A stretch of DNA of 64,000 bases from positions 372,001-436,000 of the forward strand of contig CP097583.1 in assembly GCA_023934045.1 (NCBI GenBank), read 5' to 3'. The position numbers and the translations under genes were made by a program. Position 1 is the first letter of the stretch. Every line of letters begins with the position of its first letter. The notes beneath the pieces are model-generated. The model did no database searches and was not told the origin of the DNA. It worked only from the letters and a program-made list of their open reading frames with translations. This stretch comes from Candidatus Phytoplasma vitis (lineage in GTDB: Bacteria > Bacillota_I > Bacilli_A > Acholeplasmatales > Acholeplasmataceae). This document shows, in pieces, positions 48,738-59,438 of this stretch.

Positions 48738-48764
48738 AAAAGACTCTTTTTATAGAGTCTTTTT
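48738..48764 (+). terminator. Rho-independent terminator
   Basis: AAAAGACTCT and AGAGTCTTTT stem with T run; near copy of 3078-3103, ending the remnant above. Confidence 0.7.
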
Positions 48765-48948
48765 TATTTAATAAAATAAATTAAAGAAGAAACTAAAAAT
48801 GAATCAAAATCAATCTCATTCATTATCTAAAATTTTTATTTTTACAATATTAAACCTTCTTATTTTTCAACATTAAAAACTATAAAAATATATAATAAAA
48901 ATATATTAAATTTCAATATTGAATAATAATCAAAAGGAAACGAAATTT

Positions 48949-50577
48949 ATGAATAATAATTTTTTTAAAAAACATTGGATAACTATTATTATATCTCTTG
49001 GTATAATAGCTATTATAGCTACTATAATTTATTTTACAATGAAAAAAGATGTTAAACAAATACAAGAAACACCATTACCTTCTTATTCAGAATCAAAATC
49101 TCAAAATGAAATTGAATCAGTTAAAACACCAAATGAAATAATACTTTCTGAAACTAAACAAGAAATTGAACTACAAAAGAAAAAAGAAAATGAAGAGCAA
49201 TATCTATCTCAAAAACCCAAAATAAAAAGAAATGACATTAAAATTATGTCCAAAGAATATATTCCAAATTACATGAAATTATTAAATATTGATGATGTTA
49301 TTGTGAATTCAAATATATCATTACCAGTGTACAATAAAAGTAATGAAAAGAATTTATACTATTGTTTCAAAAACCCTTCCGAAGATTTATTAGGTGCTTA
49401 TTTTATACATAACTCTAATCCTTTTAATATAGAATATCCTTCTGAAAACAATAAATACGAATTAATAGATTTATTAAAAAACGAAATATCGATCTCCGAA
49501 GCCTATATCTTCTGGGAGTTAAAACAAAAACCACAAGACACAACTAAACAATACATAGAACACGAAATTGACCACGGCCCAGTAAACAACATGCAACAAG
49601 CAACTGAAGAATGGATTAAAAACAACGTTAAAGGTAATATAACCAGCAACGACAAAAACTGGGGTAACTGTATTGTCAAATCCACTGACTCAAACAACAA
49701 CTACCATTACACAATCAAATGCCAAGAAAAAGAAGAAAAACAATTTTTAATCAATTTAGGCCCAGTAAACAACATGCAACAAGCCACTGAAGAATATATT
49801 AAAAACAACGTTAAAGGTATCATTATCGACAACAATAATAATTGGGGTAATTGTTTGGTTGTATCCACTGACACTAATTACAGTTATGCATACTTAATTA
49901 AATGTACTCAATTAGAAATAATAGATTTAGATGATTCTCTCGACCCTAAACAAACAATTCTTGATTGGAAAAAAGAAAATAAGTTTATCGATTCTCAATA
50001 CGAAGGTAAATGGGAAACAAAAATATCAACTAAAGAAGCTAATATTCTTTTACCATTAATAATAATAGATGTAGATTTTAAAGAAGGTAAAATAACACCA
50101 CCTACTCGTGAAACTATTGATTTTGATGTTTCTTTATCAATAGTGTTTAATTCATTTAACGATTTAAATAAAACTTATCTTATTTGTTGTAGTGATCATC
50201 AACCTAAAATAAATGAATTTAAAAGTTGGCGTGAAAAATATCGAAATTGGAGTAATTCTCCTGAAATTGAAGCAGGTGAACAATACTTCGGTAACGCAAT
50301 TCGTAGTAGATTTGGTAAAAGCAATAGAACAATTTATGATGATTATGGACAATCACATAATTATAGATATGAAACCGGTTGGACTGACGATTGGTATATA
50401 GACAACAATAAATGTACTGGCATTTATAACTATAATCTTTATATTGACAGCCCTCCATCTCGACCTAATTTTATTATTCCTAAAAAAGAATCAATACGTC
50501 AATTTGGTGTAAAAAACACTAATAATTTCAAAACTCCAGATAAATATTTCGAATGTGTTAAACCTTACAATAATTAA
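48949..50577 (+). CDS. Large membrane-anchored exported protein, family A (542 aa)
   Basis: The frame extends ten codons further up, but AAAAGGAAACG fits ATG 48949, and its relatives start the same way (MNNNFFKK). The anchor is at about residues 10-31. A long external part contains a tandem duplication of 61 residues (about 210-270 and 271-331; GPVNNMQQATEE, then IKNNVKG, NWGNC and STD in each), then the family A module: DDSLDPKQTILDWKKEN, FGKSNRTIYDDYGQ, GWTDDWYIDNNKCTG and PPSRP. The duplicated part is less AT-rich than the rest. Function unknown; a host-facing surface protein is likely. A terminator follows at 50684. Confidence 0.7.
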   Translation: MNNNFFKKHWITIIISLGIIAIIATIIYFTMKKDVKQIQETPLPSYSESKSQNEIESVKTPNEIILSETKQEIELQKKKENEEQYLSQKPKIKRNDIKIMSKEYIPNYMKLLNIDDVIVNSNISLPVYNKSNEKNLYYCFKNPSEDLLGAYFIHNSNPFNIEYPSENNKYELIDLLKNEISISEAYIFWELKQKPQDTTKQYIEHEIDHGPVNNMQQATEEWIKNNVKGNITSNDKNWGNCIVKSTDSNNNYHYTIKCQEKEEKQFLINLGPVNNMQQATEEYIKNNVKGIIIDNNNNWGNCLVVSTDTNYSYAYLIKCTQLEIIDLDDSLDPKQTILDWKKENKFIDSQYEGKWETKISTKEANILLPLIIIDVDFKEGKITPPTRETIDFDVSLSIVFNSFNDLNKTYLICCSDHQPKINEFKSWREKYRNWSNSPEIEAGEQYFGNAIRSRFGKSNRTIYDDYGQSHNYRYETGWTDDWYIDNNKCTGIYNYNLYIDSPPSRPNFIIPKKESIRQFGVKNTNNFKTPDKYFECVKPYNN

Positions 50578-50683
50578 AATGAATTATTTTAAATAATTTT
50601 AATCCATTAGATTTTCATTTGATGGCCTTTTTTAATCATCCCACATAAAAAGAAATTAAAAACAAAAATTAATTTACCTAACC

Positions 50684-50709
50684 AAAAGACACCAATCGCG
50701 GTGTCTTTT
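50684..50709 (+). terminator. Rho-independent terminator
   Basis: AAAAGACACC and GGTGTCTTTT form a ten-base stem around AATCGC, followed by T residues. From 50710 to 51104 the DNA is decayed: fragments look faintly coding but no frame survives. Confidence 0.8.
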
Positions 50710-51109
50710 TTATTTAAACCAAATAGAAAAAAACAAACATGAAACAAATTTTTTAATCATTTACTATTTTTATTTTTAGATTAATTCCACAGCTTCTTTT
50801 TTAACCATTTAGAATTTTTTATCTTTTATGTAAATTTTATTGTTTTACTTTGGATGTAAATATAGGATATAACGCATTAGTCTAGTCAATTACCAGGACC
50901 GAATGAATTCCTGAGGTCATACAAAACTAGAAATGATGTTAGTAGACTGAAAGAAAGAAAACATGATTACAGCAGAGGTAAAAGCTAAATGAGATAGAAT
51001 AACTAATCAAGAGATTATCACAAGACCAAGATAATAACGGATAAGTTTGGAATGTACTAATGACGAACTAATAACCTATTACATCAACAATAATTAAAAT
51101 AAAAACAAA

Positions 51110-51173
51110 AAAAGACTAGTTTTTTAACTAGTCTTTTCATCATTAAAAATGAATTTATTTACAAAAATTTATA
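51110..51173. repeat. Solo MITE-like right end
   Basis: AAAGACTAGTTTTTTAACTAGTCTTT hairpin (perfect 11-base arms) followed by ATTAAAAATGAATTTATTTA and TTATAAAA. Same family as the elements at 308 and 32629. Confidence 0.55.
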
Positions 51174-51234
51174 AAATTACAACTTATAAATATAAAAAAA
51201 TAAAATTTATTATTTTTATTTTTTTAATATTTAA

Positions 51235-51957
51235 TTAAGACTTAAATATTAACATTTTCAATAATAAATACGAATAAAATAGATACCATATTATAAAATT
51301 TATTTTTGCTTGTTTTTTTTCTTGTTTATTTTGTTTTTCATAATACTGTTTACTTATAAGAAAGTAATTATTTTTAGCTATTGTTTTATTAAAATCTTTT
51401 TCAAACCAAGAGAACCCTAACCATTTAAAAAATTTAACATAAATAAGCCATAAATTTGCAAACAAAACAATTGTAAAATAAATATAAGATATAAATGCGA
51501 CAACCATAAAACTTTTGAATAACTGAATATATTGAAATTTAGTAATTATTGACACAATTAACAATATAATAGCTAATAAACCAGATATAGTTTTGTAAAG
51601 ATTATGAGATGACGTTGTTTGTCTGGCGTAAATGGAAGAATCCATCACAATAGATTGTGAAAATGGATAATATTCAAATTCTTTTTCTTTTATAGGATAT
51701 TTATATATAAACCGTGGACCTTTAGTAATTTTAAAAAAAATATATGCATAAATACTCCGAATAAAAAACACAAAAATACCATAAAAAATACCTTCTAAAA
51801 AACAATTTAAAATATTATTATTTACAAATACAAATGGTGTGCCTTTTGGATCTTTTATGAAAATAATAACAATAATATCTAAGGATATAATTGTAAAAAA
51901 CAATATTAATAACGATGATAATTTAACTTTAAAATTTAAACAAATTTTGAAAGACAT
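51235..51957 (-). CDS. Multi-pass membrane protein, hypothetical (240 aa)
   Basis: Hydrophobic segments at about residues 13-33, 52-74, 122-140, 147-170 and a last one near 220-238, with a polar loop (80-118) between. GGAGG stands five bases before the ATG. The MSF start and GG-rich leader resemble those of the exported protein at 11706-12902, and both are on the minus strand behind decayed DNA, so they may derive from the same mobile unit. No family recognised. Confidence 0.6.
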   Translation of the reverse strand: MSFKICLNFKVKLSSLLILFFTIISLDIIVIIFIKDPKGTPFVFVNNNILNCFLEGIFYGIFVFFIRSIYAYIFFKITKGPRFIYKYPIKEKEFEYYPFSQSIVMDSSIYARQTTSSHNLYKTISGLLAIILLIVSIITKFQYIQLFKSFMVVAFISYIYFTIVLFANLWLIYVKFFKWLGFSWFEKDFNKTIAKNNYFLISKQYYEKQNKQEKKQAKINFIIWYLFYSYLLLKMLIFKS

Positions 51958-52183
51958 AAAACCTCCATATTTTAAAATTAATAAAAAATTTTCTATAAGA
52001 AATAAATATATATAAAAAAGGTTTTTTAATTTTATTTTTTTAGTATAAATATATATTTTTTTCGTTAAATAAATATTTTGTTACATACATATATGTGTAT
52101 GTATATGATTATTAATTGTTATTATATTAGTAATTCAATAAAATGTCAAGTTTTTTAAACAAATAATATAATTTATAAAAAAA

Positions 52184-52261
52184 CTATACATTATATATAA
52201 GTATATAAAAATAAAAACTAAAATATCTATCGAGTTTGATAAAATTAATTTTTAACATCAT
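52184..52261 (-). CDS. Possible 26-codon leader peptide
   Basis: AAAGGAG six bases before ATGATG on the minus strand starts a 26-codon frame (MMLKINFIKLDRYFSFYFYI and so on). It lies about 230 bases before the membrane protein start at 51957. It may be a leader peptide or the front of a lost gene. Confidence 0.25.
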   Translation of the reverse strand: MMLKINFIKLDRYFSFYFYILIYNV

Positions 52262-52394
52262 TAATAACTCCTTTTATTTTTATAGTCGTTAAAATATTAT
52301 TTTAAATTATTTTAATATCTTTTAGAATATTTTATTTAAATTTTTTTCGAAGAAAGAACTAAAATTCAAGATAAAATCTATAAGTTATTTGTCG

Positions 52395-52502
52395 AAAATT
52401 GAATTTCAAAAAATTTTTGAACAAATAGATCTAATCGATAAACAAATTCAAGATTTAAAAAACGAACAAAAAACCTATGAATATAAGTTATCATGTGTTT
52501 AA
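52395..52502 (+). pseudogene. HsdS-like tail remnant
   Basis: KIEFQKIFEQIDLIDKQIQD and following Lys/Gln residues up to TAA at 52500-52502 look like the coiled-coil end of a type I specificity subunit. No start. It precedes the methyltransferase remnant, as if two R-M genes were once in tandem. Confidence 0.4.
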
Positions 52503-52619
52503 AAAACGAAATCCAAACTCATATCGATAAAGTTAAAAAAACAACTCAATGAAATAAAAATATCGAGACAATTCTATTATCAACGAATTCAGAAATATTA
52601 TATAATCATGACAGAGAGT

Positions 52620-52896
52620 TATAAAAACTAAGGGAAAGTAAGTACATTTTTGAAAAATATTTTTTTAACATCGATAGAGAAAAATATTTAATTATTTTAA
52701 AAAAAATAATTGAAGAAATTAATAAAATTAATTTTTTCGCTTCTCATAACAACGATTACATGGAAAAAAAATTGAATTTTAGAAATAAATACATTAAATA
52801 AACAAATAGATTTAGGACAATATTTACCCCTAGACCAATTGTTAATTTTATGGTCAATTTTGCTTCTTTAAAATCGGAAATACATAAAAAAATTTT
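52620..52896 (+). pseudogene. Remnant of the R-M methyltransferase gene
   Basis: LIILKKIIEEINKINFF, then after shifts TPRPIVNFMVNFA and EIHKKI match residues about 242-312 of the enzyme at 548-2911, stopping just before its SAM-binding motif. DNA identity is high in parts, so a second copy existed recently. From 52897 to 53952 only AT-rich DNA with no frame or ribosome site is seen. Confidence 0.7.
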
Positions 52897-53952
52897 GAAC
52901 ATGTTTTTGTAGACAAAATAATAATATACAAAATAATAACTTTTCTAATTAATATCTTTTTTTAATAAATAATTAATATAAGTGTTTTTATGATAAAATT
53001 TAATATGTAGGGTTGCATAAATAATCAATTAAATTTAATTATTTTGATTATTTTATTATGTAATTTTAAATAAAAATAATGTATTTACATAAAGGTAAAT
53101 AATAAAATTATTTAGAAAATAATTAATTAAAAAAATAAATTTTATTATTAAATTTATAAATTTAGATAAAAATTAAAAAAATTTTAAAAATTTATTTTAA
53201 TATAAAACATTTTAATATTATTAGTTTTAATAATTATAAAAAAGATTATTTTTAATTTAGTTTATTTTACAGATATTAATTAGTAATTAATTAATTTTTT
53301 TTTATATACATAAATTAATGATTAAACGAATGACAATATTTATTTAATCAATATAAACAAGATTAATTCGAAAAAACTTTTAAACACATTAATTATTATT
53401 ATTTTTTTTATTTTCTATTAAAAAATATTATTTTGATTATATCTTTCAAAATAAAATAATTTTAAAAATAACTAATTTATAAAATCAAAAACAAAAATTT
53501 TACTTATTAAGTAGAAATATTCAATAAAAATTTAAATTATTAATGATAATAATCTTTATTACTAGAATTATTTAACTAAAGTTTATTGTTGATTATTTTA
53601 AAATAACAATATATACCTAAATAAGCTATCGAATTTATTAAATTTATTCATATAAAAAAATTTATGTTATTTAACTTTATTATTTTATGAAAAAACTTAA
53701 GAAATAAAGATAACTCTTTTTTTAATTAAGAAACCTTAATATATTAAGGAAAAATATCAGATTTAAACTTTATATTATAAATATATACTTTTATAATTTT
53801 AATCAATGCGATATTTTTTAATTAAAAACAAAATTTTAAAAATAATATTATTTTTTTATGATCTTATTTGAAATCATTTGATAAATGAAAATTATTAATT
53901 AAGGTCATTATCATTTATTTTTTTATATATTAATTAGAAATTTATATGATAT

Positions 53953-56900
53953 ATGTTCATAAATAAAACGAAACCAAATTTTAATTCAATAATTATTTTT
54001 TTCTTATTAACAATATTTATTTTTTATATTTTTATATTATATTTTTCATTTGATATTAGAAAATTAACGAATCAAATAATAAATAAAAATATTATTATCG
54101 AAACATCTCAACAATTAATAACTCATCCAGATAAATATAATCCAAATGAAGATATTGATACAACGAATACAAATGATCCAAATTTATTGGCAGCAACACT
54201 TTTGACAGCTTTAAGAAAAAAACATAATAAATTATATTGGAAAAATCAGTATGCTGAAAAATTACTTGGTTTTTTAAAAGAAAGAGATAAAGAATTATTA
54301 ACATCTCAAAATAATTTAAGAACAAAAATAGAAGAATTAACAACAACTCAAAAGGATTTAACTCAAAAAGAAACAGAATTAAAAACAATTAAAAGTACTT
54401 TAAATCGAAAAGAAGAAGAATTATTAACATCTCAAAATAATTTAAGAACAAAAACAGAAGCTTTAACAACAACTCAAAAGGATTTAACTCAAAAAGAAGA
54501 AGATTTAACAGCAACTAAAAATGATTTAAATCAAAAAGAAGAAGAATTATTAACATCTCAAAATAATTTAAGAACAAAAACAGAATCTTTAACAACAACT
54601 AAAAATGATTTAATTCAAAAAAAAGAAGAATTAAAAACAATTAAAAGCGTTTTAACTCAAAAAGAAGAAGAATTATTAACATCTCAAAATAATTTAAGAA
54701 CAAAAACAAAAGAATTATTAACAACTAAAAAGGATTTAACTCAAAAAGAAACAGAATTAACAACAACTCAAAACACTTTAACTCAAAAAGAAGAAGAATT
54801 ATTAACAACTAAAAAGGATTTAACTCAAAAAGAAACAGAATTAAAAACAATTAAAAGCACTTTAACTCAAAAAGAAACAGAATTAAAAACAATTAAAAGC
54901 ACTTTAACTCAAAAAGAAACAGAATTATTAACATCTCAAAATAATTTAAGAACAAAAACAGAAGAATTAACAACAACTCAAAATGATTTAATTCAAAAAA
55001 AAGAAGAATTAAGAACAACTCAAAACACTTTAACTCAAAAAGAAACAGAATTAAAAACAATTAAAAGCGCTTTAACTCAAAAAGAAACAGAATTAAAAAC
55101 AATTAAAAGCACTTTAACTCAAAAAGAAGAAGAATTATTAACATCTCAAAATAATTTAAGAACAAAAATAGAAGAATTAACAACAACTCAAAACACTTTA
55201 ACTCAAAAAGAAGAAGAATTATTAACAACTAAAAAGGATTTAACTCAAAAAGAAACAGAATTAAAAACAATTAAAAGCACTTTAACTCAAAAAGAAACAG
55301 AATTAAAAACAATTAAAAGCACTTTAACTCAAAAAGAAACAGAATTATTAACATCTCAAAATAATTTAAGAACAAAAACAGAAGCTTTAACAACAACTAA
55401 AAATGATTTAATTCAAAAAAAAGAAGAATTAAAAACAATTAAAAGTACTTTAACTCAAAAAGAAGAAGAATTATTAACATCTCAAAATAATTTAAGAACA
55501 AAAATAGAAGCTTTAACAACAACTAAAAATGATTTAATTCAAAAAAAAGAAGAATTAAAAACAATTAAAAGTACTTTAACTCAAAAAGAAGAAGAATTAT
55601 TAACAACTAAAAAGGATTTAACTCAAAAAGAAACAGAATTATTAACATCTCAAAATAATTTAAGAACAAAAACAGAAGCTTTAACAACAACTAAAAATGA
55701 TTTAATTCAAAAAAAAGAAGAATTAAAAACAATTAAAAGTACTTTAACTCAAAAAGAAGAAGAATTATTAACATCTCAAAATAATTTAAGAACAAAAACA
55801 GAAGCTTTAACAACAACTAAAAATGATTTAATTCAAAAAAAAGAAGAATTAAAAACAATTAAAAGCACTTTAACTCAAAAAGAAACAGAATTATTAACAT
55901 CTCAAAATAATTTAAGAACAAAAACAGAAGAATTAACAACAACTCAAAATGATTTAATTCAAAAAAAAGAAGAATTAAGAACAACTCAAAACACTTTAAC
56001 TCAAAAAGAAACAGAATTAAAAACAATTAAAAGCGCTTTAACTCAAAAAGAAACAGAATTAAAAACAATTAAAAGCACTTTAACTCAAAAAGAAGAAGAA
56101 TTATTAACATCTCAAAATAATTTAAGAACAAAAATAGAAGAATTAACAACAACTCAAAACACTTTAACTCAAAAAGAAGAAGAATTATTAACAACTAAAA
56201 AGGATTTAACTCAAAAAGAAACAGAATTAAAAACAATTAAAAGCACTTTAACTCAAAAAGAAACAGAATTATTAACATCTCAAAATAATTTAAGAACAAA
56301 AACAGAAGCTTTAACAACAACTAAAAATGATTTAATTCAAAAAAAAGAAGAATTAAAAACAATTAAAAGCACTTTAACTCAAAAAGAAGAAGAATTATTA
56401 ACATCTCAAAATAATTTAAGAACAAAAATAGAAGCTTTAACAACAACTAAAAATGATTTAATTCAAAAAAAAGAAGAATTAAAAACAATTAAAAGTACTT
56501 TAACTCAAAAAGAAGAAGAATTATTAACAACTAAAAAGGATTTAACTCAAAAAGAAACAGAATTATTAACATCTCAAAATAATTTAAGAACAAAAACAGA
56601 AGCTTTAACAACAACTAAAAATGATTTAATTCAAAAAAAAGAAGAATTAAAAACAATTAAAAGTACTTTAACTCAAAAAGAAGAAGAATTATTAACATCT
56701 CAAAATAATTTAAGAACAAAAACAGAAGCTTTAACAACAACTAAAAATGATTTAATTCAAAAAAAAGAAGAATTAAAAACAATTAAAAGCACTTTAACTC
56801 AAAAAGAAACAGAATTATTAACATCTCAAAATAATTTAAGAACAAAAACAGAAGAATTAACAACAACTCAAAATGATTTAATTCAAAAAAAAGAAGAATT

Positions 56901-59001
56901 AAGAACAACTCAAAACACTTTAACTCAAAAAGAAACAGAATTAAAAACAATTAAAAGCGCTTTAACTCAAAAAGAAACAGAATTAAAAACAATTAAAAGC
57001 ACTTTAACTCAAAAAGAAGAAGAATTATTAACATCTCAAAATAATTTAAGAACAAAAATAGAAGAATTAACAACAACTCAAAACACTTTAACTCAAAAAG
57101 AAGAAGAATTATTAACAACTAAAAAGGATTTAACTCAAAAAGAAACAGAATTAAAAACAATTAAAAGCACTTTAACTCAAAAAGAAACAGAATTATTAAC
57201 ATCTCAAAATAATTTAAGAACAAAAACAGAAGCTTTAACAACAACTAAAAATGATTTAATTCAAAAAAAAGAAGAATTAAAAACAATTAAAAGCACTTTA
57301 ACTCAAAAAGAAGAAGAATTATTAACATCTCAAAATAATTTAAGAACAAAAATAGAAGCTTTAACAACAACTAAAAATGATTTAATTCAAAAAAAAGAAG
57401 AATTAAAAACAATTAAAAGTACTTTAACTCAAAAAGAAGAAGAATTATTAACAACTAAAAAGGATTTAACTCAAAAAGAAACAGAATTATTAACATCTCA
57501 AAATAATTTAAGAACAAAAACAGAAGCTTTAACAACAACTAAAAATGATTTAATTCAAAAAAAAGAAGAATTAAAAACAATTAAAAGTACTTTAACTCAA
57601 AAAGAAGAAGAATTATTAACATCTCAAAATAATTTAAGAACAAAAACAGAAGCTTTAACAACAACTAAAAATGATTTAATTCAAAAAAAAGAAGAATTAA
57701 AAACAATTAAAAGCACTTTAACTCAAAAAGAAACAGAATTATTAACATCTCAAAATAATTTAAGAACAAAAACAGAAGAATTAACAACAACTCAAAATGA
57801 TTTAATTCAAAAAAAAGAAGAATTAAGAACAACTCAAAACACTTTAACTCAAAAAGAAACAGAATTAAAAACAATTAAAAGCGCTTTAACTCAAAAAGAA
57901 ACAGAATTAAAAACAATTAAAAGCACTTTAACTCAAAAAGAAGAAGAATTATTAACATCTCAAAATAATTTAAGAACAAAAATAGAAGAATTAACAACAA
58001 CTCAAAACACTTTAACTCAAAAAGAAGAAGAATTATTAACAACTAAAAAGGATTTAACTCAAAAAGAAACAGAATTAAAAACAATTAAAAGCACTTTAAC
58101 TCAAAAAGAAACAGAATTATTAACATCTCAAAATAATTTAAGAACAAAAACAGAAGCTTTAACAACAACTAAAAATGATTTAATTCAAAAAAAAGAAGAA
58201 TTAAAAACAATTAAAAGCACTTTAACTCAAAAAGAAGAAGAATTATTAACATCTCAAAATAATTTAAGAACAAAAATAGAAGCTTTAACAACAACTAAAA
58301 ATGATTTAATTCAAAAAAAAGAAGAATTAAAAACAATTAAAAGTACTTTAACTCAAAAAGAAGAAGAATTATTAACATCTCAAAATAATTTAAGAACAAA
58401 AATAGAAGAATTAACAACAACTCAAAACACTTTAACTCAAAAAGAAGAAGAATTATTAACAACTAAAAAAGATTTAACTCAAAAAGAAACAGAATTAAAA
58501 ACAATTAAAAGCACTTTAACTCAAAAAGAAGAAGAATTATTAACATCTCAAAATAATTTAAGAACAAAAACAAAAGCTTTAACAACAACTCAAAACACTT
58601 TAACTCAAAAAGAAGAAGAATTATTAACAACTAAAAAAGATTTAACTCAAAAAGAATTATTAACATCTCAAAATAATTTAAGAACAAAAACAAAAGCTTT
58701 AACAACAACTCAAAACACTTTAACTCAAAAAGAAGAAGAATTATTAATAACTAAAAAAGATTTAACTCAAAAAGAATTATTAACATCTCAAAACGATTTA
58801 ATTCAACAAAAAGAAGAATTGAAAACAGTTACAAGTGCTTTAACTCAAAAAGAAGAAGTTTTAACAAAAGTTAAAAATAATTTAATTAAAAAAAAAGAAG
58901 AATCTTTAATCAGTAATAAAAATATTTATATTTTTATTATTATATTTGTTTTCATAATAATAACTGTTATTTTATTACTTTATTATTTTATTATTTACTA
59001 A
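53953..59001 (+). CDS. Giant coiled-coil protein with membrane segments at both ends (1682 aa)
   Basis: Residues about 11-35 and about 1652-1680 are strongly hydrophobic; nearly everything between (about 100-1640) is built of 14-residue units, that is two heptads, such as LTQKEEELLTTKKD, LKTIKSTLTQKETE and LLTSQNNLRTKTEA. The units are arranged in larger blocks of 308 residues. A rod over 200 nm long is expected if it forms one continuous coil. It could span or tether membranes, or be a surface fibre. SMC-like similarity would come from the coil only; there is no ATPase head. ATG 53953 is without a clear ribosome site; TTGs nearby are possible. Confidence 0.75.
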   Translation: MFINKTKPNFNSIIIFFLLTIFIFYIFILYFSFDIRKLTNQIINKNIIIETSQQLITHPDKYNPNEDIDTTNTNDPNLLAATLLTALRKKHNKLYWKNQYAEKLLGFLKERDKELLTSQNNLRTKIEELTTTQKDLTQKETELKTIKSTLNRKEEELLTSQNNLRTKTEALTTTQKDLTQKEEDLTATKNDLNQKEEELLTSQNNLRTKTESLTTTKNDLIQKKEELKTIKSVLTQKEEELLTSQNNLRTKTKELLTTKKDLTQKETELTTTQNTLTQKEEELLTTKKDLTQKETELKTIKSTLTQKETELKTIKSTLTQKETELLTSQNNLRTKTEELTTTQNDLIQKKEELRTTQNTLTQKETELKTIKSALTQKETELKTIKSTLTQKEEELLTSQNNLRTKIEELTTTQNTLTQKEEELLTTKKDLTQKETELKTIKSTLTQKETELKTIKSTLTQKETELLTSQNNLRTKTEALTTTKNDLIQKKEELKTIKSTLTQKEEELLTSQNNLRTKIEALTTTKNDLIQKKEELKTIKSTLTQKEEELLTTKKDLTQKETELLTSQNNLRTKTEALTTTKNDLIQKKEELKTIKSTLTQKEEELLTSQNNLRTKTEALTTTKNDLIQKKEELKTIKSTLTQKETELLTSQNNLRTKTEELTTTQNDLIQKKEELRTTQNTLTQKETELKTIKSALTQKETELKTIKSTLTQKEEELLTSQNNLRTKIEELTTTQNTLTQKEEELLTTKKDLTQKETELKTIKSTLTQKETELLTSQNNLRTKTEALTTTKNDLIQKKEELKTIKSTLTQKEEELLTSQNNLRTKIEALTTTKNDLIQKKEELKTIKSTLTQKEEELLTTKKDLTQKETELLTSQNNLRTKTEALTTTKNDLIQKKEELKTIKSTLTQKEEELLTSQNNLRTKTEALTTTKNDLIQKKEELKTIKSTLTQKETELLTSQNNLRTKTEELTTTQNDLIQKKEELRTTQNTLTQKETELKTIKSALTQKETELKTIKSTLTQKEEELLTSQNNLRTKIEELTTTQNTLTQKEEELLTTKKDLTQKETELKTIKSTLTQKETELLTSQNNLRTKTEALTTTKNDLIQKKEELKTIKSTLTQKEEELLTSQNNLRTKIEALTTTKNDLIQKKEELKTIKSTLTQKEEELLTTKKDLTQKETELLTSQNNLRTKTEALTTTKNDLIQKKEELKTIKSTLTQKEEELLTSQNNLRTKTEALTTTKNDLIQKKEELKTIKSTLTQKETELLTSQNNLRTKTEELTTTQNDLIQKKEELRTTQNTLTQKETELKTIKSALTQKETELKTIKSTLTQKEEELLTSQNNLRTKIEELTTTQNTLTQKEEELLTTKKDLTQKETELKTIKSTLTQKETELLTSQNNLRTKTEALTTTKNDLIQKKEELKTIKSTLTQKEEELLTSQNNLRTKIEALTTTKNDLIQKKEELKTIKSTLTQKEEELLTSQNNLRTKIEELTTTQNTLTQKEEELLTTKKDLTQKETELKTIKSTLTQKEEELLTSQNNLRTKTKALTTTQNTLTQKEEELLTTKKDLTQKELLTSQNNLRTKTKALTTTQNTLTQKEEELLITKKDLTQKELLTSQNDLIQQKEELKTVTSALTQKEEVLTKVKNNLIKKKEESLISNKNIYIFIIIFVFIIITVILLLYYFIIY
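55067..58804 (+). repeat. 924-bp super-repeats made of 42-bp units
   Basis: The landmark AAAAGCGCTTTAACTC occurs at 55064, 56030, 56954 and 57878: spacings 966, 924 and 924 bases, equal to 23, 22 and 22 units of 42 bases. The silent GTAC/GCAC variants recur in the same order in the second and third blocks, which look identical by eye. Recent tandem amplification is the simplest cause. Confidence 0.85.
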
Positions 59002-59276
59002 TATGATTAAAATTATTTTAATTTTTTTATAAATAATTTTATATTTGATTTTATATCTTTATTTAATTAAAATTTTTAGTTTTAAATTATAATTAAAAGA
59101 TCGATGTTATTAAGAATATAAAAATTTATTAAAGAAAATAAACCTTTGATTAAATAGATAAAATAGTTTCTTGTATTTTTAAAAAAAAATATTTTAAAGA
59201 AGAGATAAATTTATTAGTTAAATAATCAAAATTATTAATAAATTTTAAAAAAATAAAATTTTAAGTTATTTTAAAA

Positions 59277-59320
59277 AAAATAAAACTCAGTTAATTAAAA
59301 ATAACCGAGTTTTATTTTTT
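59277..59320 (+). terminator. Terminator-like hairpin
   Basis: AAAATAAAACTC and GAGTTTTATTTT, extended by GTTA/TAAC, form a long stem with a T run, 280 bases after the coiled-coil gene. The bases 59002-59276 hold no gene. Confidence 0.75.
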
Positions 59321-59438
59321 TTAAAAAATTAAATATTAAAATTATTAATTAAATTTTTTTAAAAAATAAATTTAAAAAATTTATATCTTTTATATCTATT
59401 TTTAAAAAGAGTTTACTTAAAAATTAAACTCCATACAA

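Noticed and set aside
55067-58804. Giant gene considered an SMC ATPase
   Set aside because: No Walker A, Walker B or signature motif; similarity would be due to coiled coil alone.
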